This document shows positions 45,195 to 57,792 of a stretch of DNA of 64,000 bases, one piece after another; position 1 is the stretch's first letter; every line of letters begins with the position of its first letter. The notes under the pieces are model-generated. The model was not told the DNA's origin, did no database searches, and saw only the letters and a program-made list of their open reading frames with translations. The translations under genes were made by a program, and so were the position numbers. The stretch comes from Paragorgia papillata (Eukaryota > Cnidaria > Anthozoa > Scleralcyonacea > Coralliidae): assembly GCA_035771165.1 (NCBI GenBank), contig JAWNZC010000179.1:2562001-2626000 (forward strand). The letters run 5' to 3'.

Positions 45195-45272
45195 TTATTG
45201 TCTTTTCATCGCCTCGTCGAACACTTCACGACCTATGATCATTCTTTGGATTTGAGCTGTGCCTTCGTAGAT
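45195..45272 (-). CDS. ACADM: ACADM last exon with catalytic Glu
   Basis: 26 codons including [23 protein letters not shown] and then AMKRQ. The Glu in YEGT is the catalytic base of the family. The stop is at 45197-45195; vertebrate MCAD ends at about the same point. Confidence 0.96.
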   Translation of the reverse strand: MYEGTAQIQRMIIGREVFDEAMKRQ

Positions 45273-48200
45273 CTGTAAGGATGGACAGTGAATTACATAA
45301 GTTATTTTATTATATGGCAGCAGCGCTGAGAGGTCCGAATACGGAAATCCTGTAATTTGATTGGTTCATAAGGGGTCGGATATTTCCCGTATCCGCCCGC
45401 TCAGAGCGGAATCTGCCGTTCGGGACCGTAAGTTTTATAAACAAAATGGCAGTCATGTCAGTATATGCAACAAGATGGATTATAATTTCAGAACTACCCA
45501 TTGTTGAAATGTATCGGGCAGGTATATTGTTAGGAATTTTATAAGCTTTCATTTGATGTATTGTTCGAGTTTCCACGTTTTGTGAAAGTTTTTAAAATGT
45601 CCAAAACGTTCGTAACATTGTTCGCAATAATATAACATTTGCTTCTCACAAGTATTAGAATTTCAGATGATTTTTTATTCAACTACTTAACGTACGGTTT
45701 TGAGCAATATGTCAAACAAAAGCAATTGAAAAATGCTATTTGGGATAGAAAGTTCAGGATTCTAGCTCAACGGAAAGTACTTTAAAAATGGGAAAATGTC
45801 TGCCATTTTCGTTTAGTTCGCAAGAAAGATATATGGGTTGCGTTTTCACAGAATGTTCGCAACATTTATGGCCATATAATAAACACTTATTGACCTCGCT
45901 TGTTCGGTCTGTACTAGTGAAATATCGGACCTCTGTTTTTTGCTCAGACCTCAACTCGCCGCGCTCGTCTCGGTCCGTACTAAAAAAACATCGGTCCGAT
46001 ATTTCACTAGTACAGACCTCACGCTTGGTCAATAAGTAGTTAATATGCATGACAAAATTACTACATTCTGATTGGTTGAGAGGAGTACAATTATTTTATT
46101 AATTGTACTGCAGTACAATTATTAAAAATAGAGAAGACCCTGGGAACGATGTTGACAATAAAATTCAAAATGGCGGCCAATTCTGCAATGGAAAGTTTTC
46201 ACATTTCCAACGACTTGTGGTACACTATAAACTAAAAATTCCATGTAAATATTTTGAAATGAGTACAGAGAACACCCAGAGTGAAAATGTTTCGTATCAA
46301 GTAATGAAACAAGATGTTTTTAAAGGCGTGAGTGAGTACGAAGCGTACGTGTTGTAATTTTGTCATGCATATATATAATAAATGAGTAATCGTATGATTT
46401 TGCTCGTACAATTTAAGGATTTACACTACTCGTGATATTTGAAAATTATGCCAAATTGCACTCGCCTAACGGCTCGTGCAATTTTGGCAAACTTTTCAAA
46501 TATCACTTGTAGTGTAAATCCTTAATTGTACTCGCTATCATATGATTACATATACTAACACACAAAAACACCCGCTGATCTTCAGTCATACCCAAACTAG
46601 CCTGCGCGGCCGGCGTTCTGTTTGGGGCGGGAGGCAAAATGAACGGCCTACCATAGTTCTATTCATATAAGCGTACAATCAGTGGCGTAGCCAAGGGGGG
46701 GGGGGGACGGTCGCCCCCCCCCCCCCAATGGTCTCCAAGACCGTTCTCGTGAAAAATTTAAATCCGTTGAGAAACTTGTAGGGGGGGGGGGGGGGTGTTA
46801 CATTGTTTCATAGTCAATCGAGATATGGTCTGGAAATTCAGCTAAAGTTTTGGTCTATCTTTTTGTTCGCCTTTATGCATTTTTGTGCACGGTGCACGGT
46901 CACTGAACACATTGTATTTTAGTATAATGAACGAATTGTCCAATAGCAACGTTTCAGTTCAATCACTCAACCGTGCTATATAAATATTAATAAACCTAAA
47001 ACAAAGGATGTGCACGGTGTAAGGTACGGTTCATCATAAAATCCCAGCTCATTATAGGCGCTTTGAAGTTTGCCGAGTTTCCAGACCATATCTCGATTGA
47101 CTATGATTGTTTTAAGGCCAAGTGAGTAGACTAGTAATGTGTTATGTACTATATCATACACGAGGAGGCGTGTTTCATAAGGATATCCAAACATATATAT
47201 TGCAGGCATGCATACTATACTTAAATTACGATACTATACGAGTTGTTTATAAATAAATCTAAAGATAGTCTGACGTCGTATTCTACGTTCTGGTTTGATT
47301 TCAATAAAATTATGTAATTTATGGCTTTCAGATTTCTCTTAAATACTTGCCTCAAAATGCAGGAAACGGTGTTTCAGAGACCCTAGAAATCCAACATTTT
47401 CAGGGGGAGCATGCCCCCGGACAACCCTGCGAGATCGAGGTTTTCGCACTCCCAAACTCAAGACCCTGGCTACGCCACTACGTACAATATATGAATATTG
47501 GCTTTATTTTTAAGATTTTCTCGAGAATCATTGTACCACGTGGCCAGTCAATTAATCATCGAATTACCCCTCAAAAGTAATATTCCCCGCTGCATCGGGG
47601 AATATGCTTCGTGTACCACGCGTGAACGCCACGCACGATTCACGAAGCTGTCAACAAATTATGGCGGAGTTTGGCGAGACAAGAAAACGTTTCCCCTGAA
47701 CATTCAGATGTTGACAAGAAGATTGTTAGGTTACAAGAAAATAAGGATTCAGGGAATACAAAGAAAGCAACAAACAATGCATCCAGAAGCCTTGAGACGA
47801 CAACAGAATGGAAACAGACAATGAAAAGTGGACAAAAGTTAAGTTAAGCGAACTTTATTAACATTATTTCTTTTTTTGGAAAGATTAATATATTTCGGTA
47901 TAATATATAATTTAAAGACCTTTTAGAACAATTATTATGGGACAGTGAACTCGGGTGAAGAATAATGATATTAGTTAGAGAAAACTCTACTTGGCCCGGC
48001 TGGGATTCGAACCCGCGACCTTCGGTTTACTAGTCCGATTTTTGCATTTCTGCTTTATTTGCCATGCGAATTTTGCCACAGTCAACGGCTGAAAATGACG
48101 TTCCCCCAGAACTACACAATAAGCTTGATGTGTGATAAAATCATATAGTTGGGAAAAGATATGTAGAAATAATAGACAAAGCGTCTTCAAAAGTTGCCGT

Positions 48201-51200
48201 TGACAAAACAAGTGTGGTTTTTTGCTTAGTCTTCAAACCCACTATATTCTGCTTGCGCCGACCATGGATAATCGTGAGCAATTTTTGAGCGCGTTCCGCA
48301 TTTTCCCCGAAGATAATTTTGATTCAGTAAAAATAAACTGCTATTTTGAAAGTAATGCGAACGGCTAGATTTTTTGCTATTCTTCGTCAAAGAAGAGGGA
48401 TAATTGCTGTTTTCGTTAAAAATAGGGTAATTCGATCAACTCGTGTTCGCAAGAAAAGCTTTATCTGTAAAGCACATTTTGGGAACATAAAAGTATGAAC
48501 TAAATATCTGAACTTATCTTGAGGTGAAAGAAAACGTTTAATCGATCCTGTGAGGTCGAACAGAAAGGACTCGAGGAGTTGAAATTAATTTAAGATCATC
48601 TTCGTAAATGCCGTACTTCCGCTGCTCCGATTACGAACCTTTTTAGCTTCAACAAAAACCATTAAGTCGAACAGAAAATCGCTGGATCGACAAGCTTCGA
48701 AGGCATATTAAAAGTTCAGCGAAATCGCTATTAAAATCGTATTGACTTTCGCATAAAGAAAATGGCAACAAAGAATAAAAACGCCCGCGAGGTTTTGGTC
48801 AGCGCAGACAAATTGCCCACAGATCGCCCAAACACGTGATATGACAAGCGACCAATAAACTCGTTTTCAGGACCACCGTTTAACATGCAGAACCTTTAAA
48901 AGCCTGTAGAGTGTAGACGCCAGTGAACTCCATACTTCCTCCCATTCTCCCCTCATATCTGGAACGCTAATTTCGGGTTAAAAGGTCAGCTCTATTACGT
49001 CGCCTTCAGTCCCCCCTATATACGCGGCCAAGACGCGGTTCGCGTCAGGATGGCGCAGGGGACTGGAAGCCACGTAATAAGTACAAAATTTTGACTTCAC
49101 TTTTGATGCGTGATAATGACTGAAGATAGCGTTCCAGGTATAGGGATGGATATAGGAAATGGAGTTCACTGGTAGACGCACGTACGCTGTGCGTACCTAT
49201 TTTTAACATTTGGTATCATTTTTTTTAAGAAAACGTAACAACACAGCCCTATGAAAAACAGCATTTGGACTTAATATTCTTATTACTCATTATAGAATTG
49301 CGGTGCCCTGACGAGTAGCCGCTGAGCGGCCCACGTTATGGGTGTTACAATTTGTGGAAAATCTCTACGCCAGCCGCGGAATCGTACGCCACAACACAGA
49401 AACGTGGGCTCTGGGAACGAGAATACAAGCGACGTTTTTGACGCCAGGGATGATTTTGGCGGCTTTTTGACGACATGTCCGAGAAGTAAAGCATTCCGCA
49501 AGTAAATACAATTTTTACACTGGTTCAAATGTGCTTGATCATGATATTGTGATAAACTTGTGTTTATTCTGGTTGTGAGTTGCGACGTTTTTGACGCCAA
49601 ATAGGGCACCGCTCTTTTGCACAGTGTCTGGTTGTTGATAGACTAAGGGGGTGTTTATATGGCCAGCCCTCCGAGGGTCAGCCCTCCTAGGCGAGATCCC
49701 GGGTTGTCAATAGCGAGATCTCGCCTAGGAGGGCTGGCCCTCTTGTCATGTAAACGCAAACAAATTTTTACAAGGAATTACGCTGAGATGCGGGATCTCG
49801 CCTAGAAGGGCTGGACATTTCCCATGTAAATGCACTCAAGAGGGATGGCCCTTTTAAGAGGCTAGCAAATCGAAGCTCAGTATACACGATAAAGTTTGCC
49901 TTTACTAACATTTTTTGGTCAACTCTCTCCCTCCCCCTAACGTGGCTAAATAAGGTTAAACACTCGGGCTACTGGCTGGTGCATACTTCACACTGGTGAA
50001 CATATTTACGATCAAAGCAGTTGTCAGCCACATATGATCGCTGTTTAACAACAAAGTCAGTCAGTCAGTTTCGAAATCTACCAACAACGTGCAAGAACAT
50101 CTTGATCAAAAGGCAGCGCTGTTCAACTTTTTATCCAACTTATTCTAAAAGCGAAAGGAGCAAAGAACTTACAACATGCCTCACGGCCTCACTTAGTCAC
50201 ACGACTGACAACTTACCGGAATTATGAATAGTAGCGGACGTAAATTGTGCAAAAATACAATTTTGTGTCACCAAAAAAAAAACCCAAACAGAAACAGATT
50301 CGGAGCCGAAACCTAGACTCGGTCTACCATAGGTAGCCCAAGAAATAAATAGATAATAAATAAATGGCATTTCACCCAAACGTTCACTCATTCGAAGAGA
50401 CGTACTTGATCTCAAGTCATGGTCTGGACCACTGAGTTATGCACAGCAGGCGTTCTATATCAATGATTGACAAAGGTTGACCAGTCCAAGATGCCGATTT
50501 ATGGGTCGTTTCCCCATGGTAGTAATCACTGACCTTTCTCTGATCAATAAATTTATAATTGTCGGTAGTACCCCAGGCTCTCGGGAGTTATATTCCCGCA
50601 AAAGTGATCGACAAGGTGGTGTTTTTAAAGCCACAAAATTAATGTTTTACCTGGTAGATTTTTGCATCTCTCATGAGTTTTTCTACTGGATATTCACTGT
50701 TATATCCATTGCCACCAAATATCTAGAATATTGGGAAATTAGAGTGATGATCATGTTAGATTGAATAGTAAGTAGGCTTGGTTGCGCTCAGCTACAAGTT
50801 TTGACGCTCAAATATACTTGTTTACTGATTGATTATTTAACTGATTGATTATTTAATTAATTAATTGATTGATTATTTAATTGATTGATTGATTGATTAT
50901 TTAATTAATTGATTGATTGATTATTTAACTGATTGATTGATTATTTATTTATTTAATTGATTGATTGATTATGTGATTGATTGATGATTGAAACGGCGTG
51001 AAACGGCCGGAAATGAACGAAGTGGACGAAATGAACGAAGTGGACAAAGTGAACGAAATGAACGGAATGAATGAATGAATGAATGAATGAATGAAATGAA
51101 CGAAATGAATGAAATGAACGGAATGAATGAATGAAATGAACGAAATGGATGAAATGAACGAAATGAACGAAATGAACGAAATGAATGAAATGAACGGAAT

Positions 51201-51873
51201 GAATGAAATGAACGAAATGGATGAAATGAACGAAATGAATGAAATGAACGAAATGAATGAAACGAACGGAATGGATGAAATGAACGGAATGGACGAAATG
51301 GATGAAATGAACGAAATGGATGAAATGAACGAAATGAATTAAATGGATGAAATGAACGAAATGGATGAAATGGAATGAGCGAATACAAAACAACCACTTT
51401 ACTGAGTTTCATTTACCTGAACTGCATCAGTAGCACATTTGTTGGCCACATCTCCAGCCAAACATTTAGCAATAGATGCAAAATACGTATTCCTCATACC
51501 CTAGAGTAACAAAATATTCGATCAGAACAGACAAGAACATAATTTATCGCCCACTTTAATACGCACGAAAAAACGCCCTGTTTTTATTAAATGTAGCGAC
51601 CACGTGAGTAGGTTTTCAAGCGAGTAGTTCACACACTCCAGCCTAAAAAAATACTGCATGTTGTAGGAATTCTTGGTAAAGGAAAATTTTGAATGCAAAA
51701 ATATATACATTTTTTTAAAACCAAACGGGAACCAGTTGCGAAAACGCAACATCAAGGCCTTTTGGTTAGAAATCTATTAAACCGGTGATTCTGCGATTCT
51801 AGTGCAGTGCTCTGACCACCGAGTTACAGAGGCCTTTGCCAAGAGCTTTGTAACGAGTTCGGTATACTAGTTC

Positions 51874-51928
<55 letters not shown>

Positions 51929-54900
51929 GTGGTAATACGAGGAGAAGTATTGGGTGTATGATAAGGAATATTTTGCATTTTAATGATCTTTATCTGTTGC
52001 TGACCAAGATTGGCGGAATAAAATCGGAAAAGAAAAGAAAAAGATTTTGTGGCAACAATTGGGGCAGGGAAGCATTTTAAATGCTAGACTCTAGGGACTA
52101 GAATCCTACCTAGGTCCCAGATAGCGAGAACTCTCTGGGCAGGTCAGTCAGGAAAAGTACTAGCAGGCCAGGCGACCCGCTATTAGTAAGGTGCTAGTCC
52201 TGAATGACCCAATCGGAGGATTCACGTGGTGAAGGGTTGTCCGACAGACAGCACTTCCCTGCCCAGTTTTATTCAGTTATTATATTCATTAATACAATTA
52301 TAATTACAATTACATATCGTTCTATGACATTTTCGTGATGTAGATGGGAGGTGGGTGGGTTTTTTCGTTTCAGTATACCAAGTCAACTGACTTGCTCGAA
52401 CTCGCTTACAGTTTGTCGTCGATCTTTACAGACTGATGGCACAAGAGAGAATGAGAGATCTAGGCTCCGGTACTGGTTATTTGGTACAGAAAGAGTAGGT
52501 CATTGTATTCATGCACGTGAAAGATATCTAGATTTGTTAGTTTTCATTGGGTTAGAGCCTTTAGCACGAGTTTTTCACATGCTTAAATGTTGGTCAATTT
52601 CGACCTTTGGTTGCTTATCCTCTTTGATAAAGGTTATGTTGTTCATTGTTCGACCTGGACCTTGAGCTCTTGTGTAGTAGAACGGTTCATGGTAGTGTCT
52701 GTCACCTCGCAAGCAAAGCAAACGCAACGAACATAAATTCGTTTACCTGATATGTGGCTTTCATCCAGAGTATTACTCATATATATATAATTATTTATCA
52801 TTGATTCCAAATGGATTTTTTTGGTGTGTTTGTTTGTTTGTTTGTTTGTTTGTTTGTTTGTTGGGTTTTTTTGGGTTTTTTTGCGCGCGTTTGCTCGACC
52901 CGCAACATTTGTATAGCGACCACTGTGCCATCCCCATGAGTCGTTCGATTATAAGTGGATTAGTTTTCTTAACATATCTCATTAACAACAATTTATGACA
53001 TAGTATAAATTGAAACATATTACAAGTAAACGCATGGCATTGAAGGTTATTAAAGCCTAGTTCTCGCTTGTCGTAAGAATCTGGGACAGTTCTATCCCCG
53101 ACTGTCGGCGATTCTCACGACAGCCACGTTCACACTTGTTGTTACTTATCGTAAGAGTCGGGCATTTCCCCTGTCCCCGATCGTCCCAGACGATTGGTTT
53201 CAGTGTTCTTCAGTGTTCACACATGTCGTAACTATAGTCGTAAGAATCCCCGACGACCGTCTGGGATGCATTTTCCAAATAGAAATGATTCCGATTCTTG
53301 CGATGCTGTGTGGGACGTAAATTCAACCATGTTCACACTTGTCGCAACAATCCCAGACGATCGGGGACAGGAAAAATCCCCGATTCTTACGACAAGTGAA
53401 AACTAGCTATCCAACGTGAGCCGCTCAGCGGCTACTCGTCAGAGCACCGCAATTTGCGAATAGGCCGTACCCACTATGACGTCAGTGGACAAAAAGCGCG
53501 CGAAGTAGTCTGGTCTTAGTAGTTAAATTTTGCATACCGGCATTCTAAATTTTCAACATGGACGCTGTTGAAGTAGAGTGTGCTGAAGCACTTTGTAGCC
53601 TTTGCAGAGAGGCTGTTGGTGAAATGAACATGGACGTTGTTAAAGTAGAGTGTGCTAAAGCACTTTGTAATCTTTCAGAGGCTGTTGAAACAGATGAAAA
53701 CTCTAGCTTTTGTCAAAGCTCTTGTCCGGGTGGACAGATGTCTGACAGCCCTGAAATGGCGGCAATTTCAGTTGCGATGGGCCTTGCGATGGAGCAACAT
53801 TGTCGGGCATTGTTTGGCTGTTCTTCACCAATTTGTTTTCCAGCTTCTCAAGGGTAAAACAAAGAAAGTATTTCAGACCTTGTCAAGCCTTTGCAGTCGC
53901 CATGCAAAGCACTGCCATCGTTTGTCTCGCTTCGGTCTTGCTGTGTTGTTCCACTGTCCATTGTAAACACCAGACTTGTCTCGCCTTCAACAGCGTCAGG
54001 ATAATAAACAACATCACCAGAAGCGCTTACAACATTCCCAATATCATCTTCACGACCCGTGCAAGAGTTTTGAAAAAAATTAGGGTCGTCAAGAATGATT
54101 TCAGAATGTGAAACATCACAGAAAGTGTTAGAGCTGTCGCGAGCAGCTGAAGCAAACGCCATTTTGAAACTAGCTAATTTAACTACCAAGACCAGACTAC
54201 TTCGCGCGCTTTTTGTCCACTGACGTCATAGTGGGTACGGCCTATTACATGCATGTGGTAAGTGCGACTGACTATAGCTGAATAACTTCAGTGTGACGGG
54301 AACTTAAATTCATAGAATCCTATGGCTCTTACCTGGTCGATTTGAAAAGCAGATTTTAAAACAGTCAGACGAGCAGATTCAATTCCAATAGCCATGTCAG
54401 CCAACATAAACTGAATAGCTTGGTGCTGAAAGTTTAAGTGAGACACGTATAAATGAACTGTTTCAAAATGTTATCTTAATATGTGATACTTGAAAAGGAC
54501 AAAGTGAGGCCCGGTTCAAACGTCGAACTTATCATGTGCCGAACCTAATACTGGGTGTTGAGTACATGAAACGATTAAGTTCGACGATTTTGAATAAATG
54601 AATAAACGACTGGGTGGCTAATCATCCTTACTTGCAGCCAGCGGCTGAATTGCGAAGGACGCAGATCAACGTGCATGGCCGTGTCGAGGCATATCAAAGG
54701 CGCTCCAAGCAGCCGCCAACGACACAGTTCAGACCACGGATCACAGCTAAGATGTTAGGTGTTGATTTTATGGAGGGAGGAAAACCGGAGAACCCGGCGA
54801 AAAACCCTCGAAGCACAGGAGAGATCAACTACAACTCTACTCACATGAGTCCAAGCCCGACAACGGGGTCATTCCCAAAACCGGGCTTAACTTTTTGGTG

Positions 54901-55843
54901 AGAGGCAGCGCGCTAACAGCACACGCCACCCGTGCTCCCCTAATATTAACCCTAATATTAAGTTCGACTGCCTCGGTCGAACTTAATGCCGAACCTAATG
55001 CATTTGACCGGGAAAACTAGACACCAAAACCACCGAATGCTCGCCGCTAGAATTCAGTTCGACTCATTAGGTTCGACGTTTGCAACCAACCTTGAACTAA
55101 TTGTCGAATTTAATGTGTATTAATAGGTTCGGCACATGATAAGTTGGACGTTTGAACTAGGCCTGAGAGTCCTCATTGTCGGCCTTCAAATGTTTCGTAA
55201 AAAAACACTTCAAATGTCAAAGTAACATCTTTTGAAGTTTTTGGTTTCCTTACCTCGTCTTTAAGATATTTGATTTCGTTTGATATCAATCTCGTTCCCA
55301 GAACCCATGCACGTTCCCCACCCGGGAAACGAGAGACTCTGGGATAATCCGTTTCAAATCGTTACGTTATTGGCTGAATAGTAAGCATGAGTTGGTCTGA
55401 AGTGACCGGAAGTAGAATTAATAAAACCAAAATAACAAAGATGTCGGACGACAAGACTCCAGTGAAGACGTTGCCGCGATCGATATCTTCGCCGTATGTG
55501 TGTAGATGCTGTAATTCGAGCTTCGCCAGCAACCCCATTGACTTGTTTGGGGAAAAGTCAAACAAGGAGAACATACTATCCAGATTCCGCTCGGATATTT
55601 ACGCATGCGTACCTCGACCGGAATAACAAGAATCCTGTGATTTGAAACGGATTATCCCAGAGTCTCTCGTTTCTCGGGTGGGGAACGTGGGCTCTGGGAA
55701 CGAGATTGGTTTGGTATGTAAATGTCACATGTTGTGACGTACACGTGCACAATAACTTGAGAAAGAAGGTTATGTATACCTTTGCTATTGTCAAACCAAA
55801 GTTAATTTGAACCACCACCACCAACAACAACAACCTCATCATC

Positions 55844-55892
<49 letters not shown>

Positions 55893-57321
55893 CCACTACC
55901 GCCTGCACCACGACCAACAACAACACTGCGATTACAAACACCACCACCATGCAGTCTATAAGATAACACAAAGCTACACCAATTAAAAACGGCAAAAATC
56001 CATTATATTGATTACTGATACTGGCTTGAAACTAATTATCTTATTATCGTTCCAAGTGCAAACGCTTTCGCATACTCACCATTGCAATGGGTTTTCCCAT
56101 CGTCTTTCTTTCAAGGGAGTACTTTGTTGCTTCATCGAATGCTCTCTGTGCCACACCTACGGCTCCAGAAGCAACCTAAAATTATTAAGAGAAATAAATA
56201 AAATATAGAAATCGCCGCTCGGTAAGAGTGCTTTTCTAAAGTGCACCTTTTCTAAGCACCCCTGAAGTATAAATCGTTTTGTTGGCAAGGACGTTAACAA
56301 TTATGAAGAATGGCGTTAACATTTTTTCAATATATCTTTTCATTTGAGTTGGGGATTTTATTTAAACATACTTTATTACCGCATTTACCGGGTTTACGCA
56401 GACATAGTAAAATTTTGGCCATTTTTTTACACAAACAAACGAACGAACGAACGAACAAACGAACGAACGAACGAACGAACGAACAAACAAACAAACAAAC
56501 AAACAAACAAACAAACAAACAAACAAACAAACAAACAAACAAACAAACAAACAAACAAACAAACACTAACATGCAACATAATTTAGGCTGAAGGTATGCA
56601 GCTCCATAAATCACTAATAAAACTTTAGGCAACATAAATTTATTTATTTTTAGAATTCCCTACCCCCCTTTTTTTTAAAATTTTTATTATTATTTTTGTG
56701 TTTATTTTTGTGTTATTTGAGTTATTGGTTTTTTGTAATTATGCAAATAAGATAGTGATGACGTCTATGCAAGCCAACAGTATTGCAAAAAGTCTTGAAG
56801 TTGGACATACCTTCGAAATTAACCAACAAAATCACTTGAAAAACAGACCACCAAACGGTATAACGTCATTAACAAAACAAATTTCATTGTATGGGTTAGG
56901 TGTACTTTAACAATATTACTTACCGGAGGTCTTGTATTGTCGAATGCTCCCATAGCTATCTTAAAACCATACCCCTCTTGACCAAGAAGATTCTATAAAG
57001 AGTATAATAAAATAAACAATGCTTTAAGATAGCGTTCCTTGAAATGCACTCAGTCCTGAAATCAGATCTAGTATTAGGGTATATTATAAGTAATATTGGG
57101 CATTTCGCTCGACTACATATCATGTTCTCAGGATTTTGGGTGAAGGAAAATTCGAGTGTAGAATATATACATTATAAGACCAGACCGGGACCAGTTGCGA
57201 AAAACGCAACTACACAGGCCTTCCGGCAGGAATTGAACCCACGACCTTGCGATTCTAGTGCAATGCTCTGACCACTGAGCCACTGAGCCACGGAGGGCGT
57301 TGCCGAGAGCTTGATCGCGAG

Positions 57322-57353
<32 letters not shown>

Positions 57354-57755
57354 GCAACCCACATGCGGTTGCCACCGACGATCGCATGTGTATAAGTAAT
57401 TGATGAAATTCATTCAGATTGTTCCAAGCTACACTGATGAGCTGTTGTACAGCGAAACACCGTGTCTGTAGATTGAACTATGTACGCTCCTTCACTTCGG
57501 TGTTGTTGAGCACTCTGTGAAGTTGCCGTGGGTACCTATTAGCGATAATGCAACGCTCACTACTACCCTTGTGGACGTTTGAGCACTCTGGGCCCATGCG
57601 CACTTCACGCTATCTGAATGTACTTCACCGATGCTGTCCCACATGCGGTTGCCACCGACGATCGCATGTGTATAAGTAATTGATGAAATTCATTCAGATT
57701 GTTCCAAGCTACACTGATGAGCTGTTGTACAGCGAAACATCGTGTCTGTAGATTG

Positions 57756-57792
<37 letters not shown>

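Larger units (their letters stand above)
55170..55800. mobile_element. TTAA-family copy broken by the 55287 element
   Basis: Left part (55200-55286, ACATCTTTTGAAGTTTTTGG) and right part (55718-55800, AACTTGAGAAAGAAGGTTAT) match the 13381 family on either side of the inserted element. Confidence 0.7.

Noticed and set aside
50953..51412. Long [12 protein letters not shown] and MNEMNE-type ORFs
   Set aside because: Translation of GAAATGAAC repeats; no protein composition or conservation.
57195..57305. Functional tRNA gene
   Set aside because: Box A and box B are present but a complete acceptor stem could not be drawn and the family is dispersed; SINE-like.
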